64,000 nt of DNA from Cherax quadricarinatus (GCF_038502225.1 NC_091353.1:3342379-3406378); one strand, 5' to 3'. Positions 22,401 through 33,137 are shown, counted from the first letter of the stretch. The notes: generated by a model from the sequence alone, not told the origin. Numbers and translations are program-made.

Positions 22401-22761
22401 CAAGATCCTCACACACAAAATCATTCTTTACCTTTATGTTATTTTCTGCCGGCGCATACACACTCACAAAAGACACACGCTTACCCATCCACCACCCATC
22501 CACACGCAACACCCTCCCTCCCCCTCCTCCCTCGCTTCTCTGCAAAACAAACGGGCTCGTCTCCCTTATTAAAATTCCCACACCACCTTTTAGACGGGGA
22601 GATGGCAGGGTAACTACCCGAAATCCTGCCACCTCCAACACCCTACCCTCTTTGAAATTGTGCTCCTGCAGGAACACAACATCCACTCTAGATTTATTCA
22701 GAAAATTACGAAACCAATCTCTCTTCATACCGCTACATAACCCATTAACATTTACAGACAT
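19423..22761 (-). CDS. LINE C ORF2: endonuclease, reverse transcriptase, zinc finger
   Basis: The predicted 1112-aa protein starts at the ATG of MSVNVNG; the frame extends nine codons further to a GTG. Residues about 1-222 are an EEP endonuclease: MSVNVNGL, FLQEHNF, VYAPAENN, GGDWNSV and SDHRAVVVE. Residues about 445-770 are the reverse transcriptase: GKAPGIDGLPVEFY, YRAISLMCADYKVF, FGLPGRSM, LDWQGAYDRVE, RGLRQGCPMS and the active site YVDD at about 689-692. A C-terminal CGICGGDETAFHVVYFC motif fits the zf-RVT finger found in L1/Tx1-type LINEs. No stop or frameshift interrupts it. The enzyme would nick target DNA and reverse-transcribe the element RNA. It begins 14 bp after the ORF1 stop. Confidence 0.93.
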   Translation of the reverse strand: MSVNVNGLCSGMKRDWFRNFLNKSRVDVVFLQEHNFKEGRVLEVAGFRVVTLPSPRLKGGVGILIRETSPFVLQRSEGGGGGRVLRVDGWWMGKRVSFVSVYAPAENNIKVKNDFVCEDLVFFLSALPEVAIVGGDWNSVIRVADVDPRGAGYMSVALRDLLRDVRLRDAFGGAVWETEYTFVRSGYAARLDRVYLSQGVNVKSFSTVETTMSDHRAVVVEVGWGTLADIYRSYWKLNISVLGDEEGLEGFSVLWRELSVEEQGVDDIVTWWDSVAKERIRKFYVREGKRINNLKYGLANYLEDRLRGCYGRGVGGNNFPMDEIAEIKGRLRVLQNERFQAVRMQAGVEEVLWGDKPSACVLRHQKQRQALTAIPCLEVTEMVGNYRVGQEIRTTKGMCAYAEAWYEKYWNSGGVGDGALDKVCTYVTCNLGNSDRKALGGTITAEEIENALRGMRKGKAPGIDGLPVEFYLQHWALIKEFIVRLFNSMKEKGKLGEKQETAVVVLVPKVKGQPTLREYRAISLMCADYKVFAKILGNRFKCVVERVVSKSQFGLPGRSMIEGHGILRSFVEAKGGGGGAALLALDWQGAYDRVERGALQVILRRQGFGEEIVEWVNTLYKGAKMRIQINGCMGKEIAMGRGLRQGCPMSQILFACFQDPFYRMVDRSLCTPCAGSVGGGRAWPGLIGYVDDTTVLFRAGMSMRVLDEVVQLFGSATGMQVNSAKSRCMGLGSWVGGVGGRCNVVKEWAVSLKICGIIYRDDMVAAREENSDRLLERIVGRLGVLRPQHLTLIQRVIVVNILLYSKVWYVAAVFPITGTAIAGILRRVYKFLWGSRCDWLRREVVMLPVSQGGLGLLDLRRRAKCVFIKWEVLREGVNAGRLGRIHDRLGMWYRGMELRECEIVLRAVMLVRELRKVRIRVLCRLLVGRCVVPVEGLFPMYAWKSIWFRFSKLKLKPRAREVMFRFLHGILPSGEILRNRQVVEGGGCGICGGDETAFHVVYFCEGLEEVRCWLSRLVQRVGGRGVSVLRALSLDMGGLDEGVIRALDYIMVDYIYMSWVMRGRGDSEERRKVLAVTFYSTRCRNRDLYGRRWDQAFSEGYRMLTLGILVNL

Positions 22762-22775
22762 ACACCTAAGGCCTA

Positions 22776-24035
22776 TTAAAGTTTCCACCCCTGCTTCCTC
22801 TCATCACTCTTTACAACTCCAGAGCTTGAATTTACGTGCAACACCTTCAGAGTGCTCTCTTTCCCTCCCCCCTTCTTCCGGTGCCTCCTATCATGGCTAC
22901 CACCACCTACGCCACTACCTTCACACTTCACCTCAGTCTTTTTCCCAGGCCTTTGTGCAGGCGTAAGGACGTCATCAGAATCTGATGTAGCCGCCCTCTT
23001 TCTCGTGACAGTCATGTTACACATATCTTGATCAGATGTTACCTCTCGATGAACCTCCACCTCCACCTGAGAATGGTGTAATGAGTCAATGGATGACTCC
23101 AAACCACCATCACGTCCCAAATTATCATGTCTCAGACTTTCTGGAAGCGACGATTCTCCAATGACACCACGCTCAGATGTAACATCCCTCTCTGGTGGTG
23201 ACAACGTCTTCAACACCTCCACCAATTCCTCCTCAATCTCAAGAACCTTCTCTTGTACTTGCTGCTCCTCCTTATCCACAGGAGACGACACCTGATCAGG
23301 CAGTTGGGGGCGGGACTCCAACTCACCACCAGTCCTGTGTGCCCGATCCACTATCTCGCTCCACAAAACACCACGCCCTCCATCCGATGTTTGTTCCTCA
23401 CCTGCCACCTTTGAAGCAGGGGCTGCGACGTCCACCACAGGTCCAGGCACATGTCTTCGCTTGTCACAGGTCGCCGCTATGTGATCATACTCACCACATA
23501 GGCGGCACGTACGTCGTTGTCCTGGGTACATTACCATTACCTGCTTCCTGAAATCTTGTAGGTACACATAGGATGGTATTTGGTGCCTCAAAGTCATTTT
23601 GAGGTTGAAAGAACCCTCTGGAAAACCAGCATAGGCTCCTGCCGCCCACGTACCATGTTGAGCATAATGCACCGTCCCATACTTCTCAAAAACTTTCCTT
23701 ATATCTGCCTCGTCCGCCTCAAAGGGAACGTTGCGTAACTTGATCCACGTATAATACCGTGAAACATCTATCATTCTTACAGTGACAGCTGGTGTGACGT
23801 TAAGACTCACGTCCTGAAACCTGGTGATTAACGATTCATAAACCGTTGCTGATAGCAGTTTGACGAAAATTCGTTGTCCTCCGTTCAATGCTACACCATA
23901 CAAGTCACAATCTTGTACTCCATAAGTCTCCCGTATGATCTTTGGCAATAAGACTTGCGCAGAACTGGTCGTTATCGTTCCTTTAAGTAGCTCGATGCCT
24001 ACAGTATTTATCCTTCGTCTCAGACTAACCGCCAT
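22776..24035 (-). CDS. LINE C ORF1: RRM-like and CCHC zinc-knuckle protein
   Basis: The 419-aa product starts at the ATG of MAVSLRRR; an upstream in-frame GTG was not used. Residues about 95-155 (WIKLRNVPFEADEADIRKVF) look like an RRM-type fold. Residues 177-190 form a CCHC knuckle, CRLCGEYDHIAATC (C-X2-C-X4-H-X4-C). The C-terminal half is acidic and polar, ending in a basic patch (HDRRHRKKGGGKE). The protein is inferred to bind LINE RNA and act as nucleic-acid chaperone. It lies just upstream of ORF2, with a 14-bp gap that suggests coupled or reinitiated translation. Confidence 0.88.
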   Translation of the reverse strand: MAVSLRRRINTVGIELLKGTITTSSAQVLLPKIIRETYGVQDCDLYGVALNGGQRIFVKLLSATVYESLITRFQDVSLNVTPAVTVRMIDVSRYYTWIKLRNVPFEADEADIRKVFEKYGTVHYAQHGTWAAGAYAGFPEGSFNLKMTLRHQIPSYVYLQDFRKQVMVMYPGQRRTCRLCGEYDHIAATCDKRRHVPGPVVDVAAPASKVAGEEQTSDGGRGVLWSEIVDRAHRTGGELESRPQLPDQVSSPVDKEEQQVQEKVLEIEEELVEVLKTLSPPERDVTSERGVIGESSLPESLRHDNLGRDGGLESSIDSLHHSQVEVEVHREVTSDQDMCNMTVTRKRAATSDSDDVLTPAQRPGKKTEVKCEGSGVGGGSHDRRHRKKGGGKESTLKVLHVNSSSGVVKSDERKQGWKL

Positions 24036-24188
24036 CTTGACGATCACAGTGCACCTAAGTTGTTAGCCGAGGTGTGACAGCACCACTTCACACCACTGCA
24101 GCCAGGTAACTGACAAGGGCGCTCGCCTACACACAGCAGAGGGGTGCAGAGCGCTACCGCACACTACCGTGGTCAGGCAGCGAATGTT

Positions 24189-24353
24189 CCCCATACGTCA
24201 CCTTTCGAGGGGGGGGGGAAGAGGGAGGGGAAGGGATAGCGGGAGCTAGACTGACCCTACGTTAACAAGCAGCCGGCAATCAAACTATCACTTTAGGGGT
24301 GGGGGGGGAGAAAAGGCGGGAAAAACGGGAGCGTGACTTACCCTACCTTAACT
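24189..24353. repeat. 165-bp direct repeat, right copy (target-site duplication of LINE C)
   Basis: This is identical to 18043-18207. It lies next to the 5' end of LINE C and continues into the right part of the LTR-like element. Confidence 0.9.
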
Positions 24354-24423
24354 AGTAGCCGGTAATGAAACTATTGTTACTATATTGCTACTCCTATCTA
24401 TTGAACTTTTCCCTCACATTCAT

Positions 24424-25054
24424 GAAGAAATTATTTGGGTCGTTGATCCTCAGACCGATTAGTGGTTCACTAAACACAGAGTCGTACTGGGATTTCAATA
24501 TTTCACTCATTTCCTTGTTGTCATCTGTGTAAGTCCCATCCTGTCTGAGTAAGGGCCCGATACTAGATGTGGTATTTGCCTTGTTTTTGGCATATGAAAA
24601 GAAATATTTTGAATTTCTTTCAATTTCACTAATAGCTTTAAGCTCCTCCTGTCTCTCCTGGTTCCTGTAAGAGTCATTTAACTTAAGTTCGATAGTTTCC
24701 ACTTCCCTGGCCAGCGCCTCCTTTCGTGTATCAGATATTCTAGCACTCATGAGGAGCTCAGTGACTCTTCGTCGTCTTCTGTAGAGGGAGCGTCTTTCTG
24801 TCTCCAGTTTACTCCTGCTCTTCTTCTTTCTTAGGGGAATATGCCTAGAACATGCTTCAGCTGTCAGGAAGTTGATCCTTTCAAGGCACTGGTTTGGATC
24901 TATGTCATTTAAGATATCTTCCCAACATGTTTCGTTTAGGACATGGTTTACCTGGTCCCAGTTGATGTTCTTGTTGTTGAAGTTGTATTTTGTGAAGACA
25001 CCTTCACAGGTACATGCATTCTGCTGATCAAGACCCCTGTGCATGTACGTCTGG
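24424..25054 (-). pseudogene. LINE B1, 5' part (linker between endonuclease and reverse transcriptase)
   Basis: The minus-strand frame gives GVFTKYNFNNKNINWDQVNH, then ERRSLYRRRRRVTE, NSKYFFSYAKNK and SIGPLLRQDGTYTD. It is collinear with residues about 215-420 of the open copy at 37068-39866. It ends at FFMN, where the LTR-like element interrupts it. The 5' truncation point lies in the 26-bp satellite at about 25054. Confidence 0.87.
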
Positions 25055-25205
25055 AGCATGTCTTGCAACACGTGTCTTGTAACGTGTCTTGCAACATGTG
25101 TCTTGTAACATGTGTCTTGCAACATGTGCTGGAGCATGTGTCTTGCAACATGTGCTAGAGCATGTGTCTTGCAACATGTGTCTTGTAGCATGTGTCTTGC
25201 GTAGG
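25055..25205. repeat. 26-bp satellite, block 4
   Basis: Units with CTTGCAACATGTGCTGGAGC and short CTTGTAACATGTGT units match block 3. This block and block 3 were probably adjacent before LINE B1 inserted. Confidence 0.9.
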
Positions 25206-25489
25206 TTGCAGAGATACAACCGTAGACTGGTTTGGCTTTAATTGAAAAGGAGTGAGTACACAACCGACAAAGTGAGGGGGATTACCGATAGCCAGTCCGT
25301 GGAGGGGAGGTTGTAAAACCCGTGAGAGTAGGCCGCGTAGTGAAACCTGGTAGGCTCCGCGTCTCACTGACCTGGGTAGGCCTAGAGAGGACAGCACTGT
25401 AATGCCGCGGGATAGGAATCTAGCAGACAGTACATGCTGTCTACATACCTTTACTATTATATATGTGCCGAAGAAAACTAATTAAGTAA
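25206..25489. other. Spacer homologous to 9730-10019
   Basis: The shared order is GACCTGGGTAGGCC, then GACAGCACTGTAATG, then a near-perfect inverted repeat AGACAGTACATGCTGTCT at about 25424-25441. No ORF is convincing. It may be the end of a dispersed element. Confidence 0.55.
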
Positions 25490-25727
25490 CATTACTGTCA
25501 TGAGGGAAATAGTTATCAAAGACCTAAATAAAATAAAGCGAAATAAGTCCCGGGGTCCCGGTGAATTATTTTCAAAAGTACTTAAGGAATGCAAGTTGGA
25601 ATTCAGGGATTAACGAGCGTGTTTAATGAGTCCATCTAAACTAGTGTTGTGCCAGAAATGGGCAAGATGGCTACTGTAATTCCTGTATTTAAACCAGGGG
25701 ATAAGTCCATTACATCAAATTACCGTC

Positions 25728-25735
<8 letters not shown>
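25490..25735 (+). pseudogene. LINE relic D: reverse-transcriptase start fragment
   Basis: Read with at least one frame change, the sequence gives KDLNKIKRNKS, GPGELFSKVLKEC, then MGKMATVIPVFKPGD and SNYRPV. These match the first conserved blocks of LINE reverse transcriptases. It differs from families A, B and C. It is cut by the GA repeat. Confidence 0.72.

Positions 25736-25816
<81 letters not shown>
25732..25816. repeat. (GA)n microsatellite
   Basis: About 42 GA dinucleotides follow directly after the RT relic. Confidence 0.97.
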
Positions 25817-25817
<1 letters not shown>

Positions 25818-25955
25818 AGGTGGAGAGTGTGACAGATAATAAATAAGCTAATTAAGAGGATTACACAGAATTTAATGAACTCTTGACTATCTCTCTGGAT
25901 AATGGAAATTGATTTTGCTGAAGCTGGTGAAGATTTAAACTTTATTTGTTATGGT

Positions 25956-28900
25956 CAAGTATACAATACCTGGCTATTGTTTGTATCGTGTCAAGATAAC
26001 AGTACCTGGCTATTGTTTGTATCGTGTCAAGTATACAATACCTGGCTATTGTTTGTATCGTGTCAAGATAACAGTACCTGGCTATTGTTTGTATCGTGTC
26101 AAGTATACAATACCTGGCTATTGTTTGTATCGTGTCAAGTATACAATACCTGGCTATTGTTTGTATCGTGTCAAGTATACAATACCTGGCTATTGTTTGT
26201 ATCGTGTCAAGTATACAATACCTGGCTATTGTTTGTATCGTGTCAAGTATACAGTACCTGGCTATTGTTTGTATCGTGTCAAGTATACAATACCTGGCTA
26301 TTGTTTGTATCGTGTCAAGTATACAATACCTGGCTATTGTTTGTATCGTGTCAAGTATACAATACCTGGCTATTGTTTGTATCGTGTCAAGTATACAATA
26401 CCTGGCTATTGTTTGTATCGTGTCAAGTATACAATACCTGGCTATTGTTTGTATCGTGTCAAGTATACAATACCTGGCTATTGTTTGTATCGTGTCAAGT
26501 ATACAATACCTGGCTATTGTTTGTATCGTGTCAAGTATACAATACCTGGCTATTGTTTGTATCGTGTCAAGTATACAATACCTGGCTATTGTTTGTATCG
26601 TGTCAAGTATACAATACCTGGCTATTGTTTGTATCGTGTCAAGTATACAATACCTGGCTATTGTTTGTGTCGTGTCAAGTATACAATACCTGGCTATTGT
26701 TTGTATCGTGTCAAGCATACAATACCTGGCTATTGTTTGTATCGTGTCAAGTATACAATACCTGGCTGTTGTTTGTATCGTGTCAAGTATACAATACCTG
26801 GCTATTGTTTGTATCGTGTCAAGCATACAATACCTGGCTATTGTTTGTATCGTGTCAAGTATACAATACCTGGCTATTGTTTGTATCGTGTCAAGTATAC
26901 AATACCTGGCTATTGTTTGTATCGTGTCAAGCATACAATACCTGGCTATTGTTTGTATCGTGTCAAGTATACAATACCTGGCTATTGTTTGTATCGTGTC
27001 AAGCATACAATACCTGGCTATTGTTTGTATCGTGTCAAGTATACAATACCTGGCTATTGTTTGTATCGTGTCAAGCATACAATACCTGGCTATTGTTTGT
27101 ATCGTGTCAAGTATACAATACCTGGCTATTGTTTGTATCGTGTCAAGCATACAATACCTGGCTATTGTTTGTATCGTGTCAAGTATACAATACCTGGCTA
27201 TTGTTTGTATCGTGTCAAGTATACAGTACCTGGCTATTGTTTGTATCGTGTCAAGTATACAATACCTGGCTATTGTTTGTATCGTGTCAAGTATACAATA
27301 CCTGGCTATTGTTTGTATCACATCAAGTATACAATACCTGGCTATTGTTTGTATCGTGTCAAGTATACAATACCTGGCTATTGTTTGTATCGTGTCAAGT
27401 ATGCAATACCTGGCTATTGTTTGTATCGTGTCAAGTATACAATACCTGGCTATTGTTTGTATCGTGTCAAGTATACAATACCTGGCTATTGTTTGTATCG
27501 TGTCAAGCATACAATACCTGGCTATTGTTTGTATCGTGTCAAGTATACAATACCTGGCTATTGTTTGTATCGTGTCAAGCATACAATACCTGGCTATTGT
27601 TTGTATCGTGTCAAGTATACAATACCTGGCTATTGTTTGTATCGTGTCAAGCATACAATACCTGGCTATTGTTTGTATCGTGTCAAGTATACAATACCTG
27701 GCTATTGTTTGTATCGTGTCAAGCATACAATACCTGGCTATTGTTTGTATCGTGTCAAGTATACAATACCTGGCTATTGTTTGTATCGTGTCAAGTATAC
27801 AGTACCTGGCTATTGTTTGTATCGTGTCAAGTATACAATACCTGGCTATTGTTTGTATCGTGTCAAGTATACAATACCTGGCTATTGTTTGTATCACATC
27901 AAGTATACAATACCTGGCTATTGTTTGTATCGTGTCAAGTATACAATACCTGGCTATTGTTTGTATCGTGTCAAGTATACAATACCTGGCTATTGTTTGT
28001 ATCGTGTCAAGTATACAATACCTGGCTATTGTTTGTGTCGTGTCAAGTATACAATACCTGGCTATTGTTTGTATCGTGTCAAGTATACAGTACCTGGCTA
28101 TTGTTTGTATCGTGTCAAGTATACAATATCTGGCTATTGTTTGTATCGTGTCAAGTATACAGTACCTGGCTATTGTTTGTATCGTGTCAAGTATACAATA
28201 CCTGGCTATTGTTTGTATCGTGTCAAGTATACAATACCTGGCTATTGTTTGTATCGTGTCAAGCATACAATACCTGGCTATTGTTTGTATCGTGTCAAGT
28301 ATACAATACCTGGCTATTGTTTGTGTCGTGTCAAGTATACAATACCTGGCTATTGTTTGTATCACATCAAGTATACAATACCTGGCTATTGTTTGTATCG
28401 TGTCAAGTATACAATACCTGGCTATTGTTTGTGTCGTGTCAAGTATACAATACCTGGCTATTGTTTGTATCACGTCAAGTATACAATACCTGGCTATTGT
28501 TTGTATCGTGTCAAGTATACAATACCTGGCTATTGTTTGTGTCGTGTCAAGTATACAATACCTGGCTATTGTTTGTATCGTGTCAAGTATACAATACCTG
28601 GCTATTGTTTGTATCGTGTCAAGTATACAATACCTGGCTATTGTTTGTATCATGTCAAGTATACAATACCTGGCTATTGTTTGTATCGTGTCAAGTATAC
28701 AATACCTGGCTATTGTTTGTATCGTGTCAAGTATACAATACCTGGCTATTGTTTGTATCGTGTCAAGTATACAATACCTGGCTATTGTTTGTATCGTGTC
28801 AAGTATACAGTACCTGGCTATTGTTTGTATCGTGTCAAGTATACAGTACCTGGCTATTGTTTGTATCGTGTCAAGTATACAATACCTGGCTATTGTTTGT

Positions 28901-31900
28901 ATCGTGTCAAGTATACAGTACCTGGCTATTGTTTGTATCGTGTCAAGTATACAATACCTGGCTATTGTTTGTATCGTGTCAAGTATACAATACCTGGCTA
29001 TTGTTTGTGTCGTGTCAAGTATACAGTACCTGGCTATTGTTTGTATCGTGTCAAGTATAGAGTACCTGGCTATTGTTTCTATCGTGTCAAGTATACAGTA
29101 CCTGGCTATTGTTTGTGTCGTGTCAAGTATACAATACCTGGCTATTGTTTGTATCGTGTCAAGTATACAGTACCTGACTATTGTTTGTATCGTGTCAAGT
29201 ATACAGTACCTGGCTATTGTTTGTATCGTGTCAAGTATACAATACCTGGCTATTGTTTGTATCACATCAAGTATACAGTACCTGGCTATTGTTTGTATCG
29301 TGTCAAGTATACAGTACCTGGGTATTGTTTGTATCGTGTCAAGTATACAATACCTGGCTATTGTTTGTATCACATCAAGTATACAGTACCTGGCTATTGT
29401 TTGTATCGTGTCAAGTATACAGTACCTGGCTATTGTTTGTTTCGTGTCAAGTATACAGTACCTGGCTATTGTTTGTATCGTGTCAAGTATACAATACCTG
29501 GCTATTGTTTGTTTCGTGTCAAGTATACAGTACCTGGCTATTGTTTGTATCGTGTCAAGTATACAGTACCTGGCTATTGTTTGTTTCGTGTCAAGTATAC
29601 AATACCTGGCTATTGTTTGTATCGTGTCAAGTATACAATACCTGGCTATTGTTTGTATCGTGTCAAGTATACAATACCTGGCTATTGTTTGTATCGTGTC
29701 AAGTATACAATACCTGGCTATTGTTTGTATCGTGTCAAGTATACAATACCTGGCTATTGTTTGTATCGTGTCAAGTATACAATACCTGGCTATTGTTTGT
29801 GTCGTGTCAAGTATACAATACCTGGCTATTGTTTGTATCGTGTCAAGCATACAATACCTGGCTATTGTTTGTATCGTGTCAAGTATACAATACCTGGCTG
29901 TTGTTTGTATCGTGTCAAGTATACAATACCTGGCTATTGTTTGTATCGTGTCAAGCATACAATACCTGGCTATTGTTTGTATCGTGTCAAGTATACAATA
30001 CCTGGCTATTGTTTGTATCGTGTCAAGTATACAATACCTGGCTATTGTTTGTATCGTGTCAAGCATACAATACCTGGCTATTGTTTGTATCGTGTCAAGT
30101 ATACAATACCTGGCTATTGTTTGTATCGTGTCAAGCATACAATACCTGGCTATTGTTTGTATCGTGTCAAGTATACAATACCTGGCTATTGTTTGTATCG
30201 TGTCAAGCATACAATACCTGGCTATTGTTTGTATCGTGTCAAGTATACAATACCTGGCTATTGTTTGTATCGTGTCAAGCATACAATACCTGGCTATTGT
30301 TTGTATCGTGTCAAGTATACAATACCTGGCTATTGTTTGTATCGTGTCAAGTATACAGTACCTGGCTATTGTTTGTATCGTGTCAAGTATACAATACCTG
30401 GCTATTGTTTGTATCGTGTCAAGTATACAATACCTGGCTATTGTTTGTATCACATCAAGTATACAATACCTGGCTATTGTTTGTATCGTGTCAAGTATAC
30501 AATACCTGGCTATTGTTTGTATCGTGTCAAGTATGCAATACCTGGCTATTGTTTGTATCGTGTCAAGTATACAATACCTGGCTATTGTTTGTATCGTGTC
30601 AAGTATACAATACCTGGCTATTGTTTGTATCGTGTCAAGCATACAATACCTGGCTATTGTTTGTATCGTGTCAAGTATACAATACCTGGCTATTGTTTGT
30701 ATCGTGTCAAGCATACAATACCTGGCTATTGTTTGTATCGTGTCAAGTATACAATACCTGGCTATTGTTTGTATCGTGTCAAGCATACAATACCTGGCTA
30801 TTGTTTGTATCGTGTCAAGTATACAATACCTGGCTATTGTTTGTATCGTGTCAAGCATACAATACCTGGCTATTGTTTGTATCGTGTCAAGTATACAATA
30901 CCTGGCTATTGTTTGTATCGTGTCAAGTATACAGTACCTGGCTATTGTTTGTATCGTGTCAAGTATACAATACCTGGCTATTGTTTGTATCGTGTCAAGT
31001 ATACAATACCTGGCTATTGTTTGTATCACATCAAGTATACAATACCTGGCTATTGTTTGTATCGTGTCAAGTATACAATACCTGGCTATTGTTTGTATCG
31101 TGTCAAGTATACAATACCTGGCTATTGTTTGTATCGTGTCAAGTATACAATACCTGGCTATTGTTTGTGTCGTGTCAAGTATACAATACCTGGCTATTGT
31201 TTGTATCGTGTCAAGTATACAGTACCTGGCTATTGTTTGTATCGTGTCAAGTATACAATATCTGGCTATTGTTTGTATCGTGTCAAGTATACAGTACCTG
31301 GCTATTGTTTGTATCGTGTCAAGTATACAATACCTGGCTATTGTTTGTATCGTGTCAAGTATACAATACCTGGCTATTGTTTGTATCGTGTCAAGCATAC
31401 AATACCTGGCTATTGTTTGTATCGTGTCAAGTATACAATACCTGGCTATTGTTTGTGTCGTGTCAAGTATACAATACCTGGCTATTGTTTGTATCACATC
31501 AAGTATACAATACCTGGCTATTGTTTGTATCGTGTCAAGTATACAATACCTGGCTATTGTTTGTGTCGTGTCAAGTATACAATACCTGGCTATTGTTTGT
31601 ATCACGTCAAGTATACAATACCTGGCTATTGTTTGTATCGTGTCAAGTATACAATACCTGGCTATTGTTTGTGTCGTGTCAAGTATACAATACCTGGCTA
31701 TTGTTTGTATCGTGTCAAGTATACAATACCTGGCTATTGTTTGTATCGTGTCAAGTATACAATACCTGGCTATTGTTTGTATCATGTCAAGTATACAATA
31801 CCTGGCTATTGTTTGTATCGTGTCAAGTATACAATACCTGGCTATTGTTTGTATCGTGTCAAGTATACAATACCTGGCTATTGTTTGTATCGTGTCAAGT

Positions 31901-33137
31901 ATACAATACCTGGCTATTGTTTGTATCGTGTCAAGTATACAGTACCTGGCTATTGTTTGTATCGTGTCAAGTATACAGTACCTGGCTATTGTTTGTATCG
32001 TGTCAAGTATACAATACCTGGCTATTGTTTGTATCGTGTCAAGTATACAGTACCTGGCTATTGTTTGTATCGTGTCAAGTATACAATACCTGGCTATTGT
32101 TTGTATCGTGTCAAGTATACAATACCTGGCTATTGTTTGTGTCGTGTCAAGTATACAGTACCTGGCTATTGTTTGTATCGTGTCAAGTATAGAGTACCTG
32201 GCTATTGTTTCTATCGTGTCAAGTATACAGTACCTGGCTATTGTTTGTGTCGTGTCAAGTATACAATACCTGGCTATTGTTTGTATCGTGTCAAGTATAC
32301 AGTACCTGACTATTGTTTGTATCGTGTCAAGTATACAGTACCTGGCTATTGTTTGTATCGTGTCAAGTATACAATACCTGGCTATTGTTTGTATCACATC
32401 AAGTATACAGTACCTGGCTATTGTTTGTATCGTGTCAAGTATACAGTACCTGGGTATTGTTTGTATCGTGTCAAGTATACAATACCTGGCTATTGTTTGT
32501 ATCACATCAAGTATACAGTACCTGGCTATTGTTTGTATCGTGTCAAGTATACAGTACCTGGCTATTGTTTGTTTCGTGTCAAGTATACAGTACCTGGCTA
32601 TTGTTTGTATCGTGTCAAGTATACAATACCTGGCTATTGTTTGTTTCGTGTCAAGTATACAGTACCTGGCTATTGTTTGTATCGTGTCAAGTATACAGTA
32701 CCTGGCTATTGTTTGTTTCGTGTCAAGTATACAGTACCTGGCTATTGTTTGTATCGTGTCAAGTATACAATACCTGGCTATTGTTTGTATCGTGTCAAGT
32801 ATACAGTACCTGGCTATTGTTTGTATCGTGTCAAGTATACAGTACCTGGCTAGTGTTTGTATCGTGTCAAGTATGCAATACCTGGCTATTGTTTGTTTCG
32901 TGTCAAGTATACAATACCTGGCTATTGTTTGTATCGTGTCAAGTATACAATACCTGGCTATTGTTTCTATCGTGTCAAGCATACAATACCTGGCTATTGT
33001 TTGTATCGTGTCAAGTATACAATACCTGGCTATTGTTTGTATCGTGTCAAGTATACAATACCTGGCTATTGTTTGTATCGTGTCAAGTATATAATACCTG
33101 GCTATTGCTTGTATCGTGTCAAGTATACAATACCTGG
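25956..33137. repeat. 36-bp satellite, about 199 units, with 3132-bp internal duplication
   Basis: The unit contains TATACAATACCTGGCTATTG followed by TTTGTATCGTGTCAAG. Point variants (CATAC, GTGTCG, ATCACATC, ACAGTACC) mark individual units. Unique markers recur at +3132 bp, for example GGCTGTTG at 26768 and 29900 and TATAGAGTACC at 29060 and 32192. That distance is exactly 87 units. The 36-bp length leaves ORFs of over 2300 codons open on both strands. They are by-products of the unit, not genes. Confidence 0.96.

Larger units (their letters stand above)
18208..24188 (-). mobile_element. LINE family C: full-length Tx1/L1-like element, both ORFs open
   Basis: The 5981-bp minus-strand element consists of a short 5' UTR of about 150 nt (24036-24188), ORF1, ORF2, a 3' UTR of about 1.2 kb and a terminal A run (plus-strand T at 18208-18217). 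It is bounded by perfect 165-bp direct repeats. The zinc-knuckle ORF1, endonuclease, long reverse transcriptase and C-terminal zf-RVT-like finger fit the L1/Tx1 group. The perfect flanking duplication and open ORFs imply a recent insertion. Confidence 0.88.
17281..24418. mobile_element. Solo-LTR-like element, split by LINE C, inserted in LINE B1
   Basis: After removing LINE C and one 165-bp repeat, about 990 bp remain. The ends are TGTGAAGG at 17281 and CCCTCACA at 24418, a TG...CA imperfect inverted pair. They are flanked by the 5-bp duplication TTCAT (17276-17280 and 24419-24423). Rejoining the flanks restores the LINE B reading from FFMN to EPQN. No protein-coding sequence is seen, so a solo LTR is the best reading; a non-autonomous DNA element with short inverted ends is possible. 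Orientation is undecided. Bases 17281-18042 are AT-rich and have no ORF of note. Confidence 0.72.

Noticed and set aside
18043..24353. 165-bp repeats as LTRs of LINE C
   Set aside because: The element has two LINE-type ORFs and an oligo(A) end and lacks gag-pol. The repeat also continues the LTR-like host element on both sides, as a target duplication should.
25942..33094. Open frames of over 2300 codons on both strands
   Set aside because: They come from a 36-bp satellite (multiple of three, no stops). Several overlapping frames are open at once and no domain is present.
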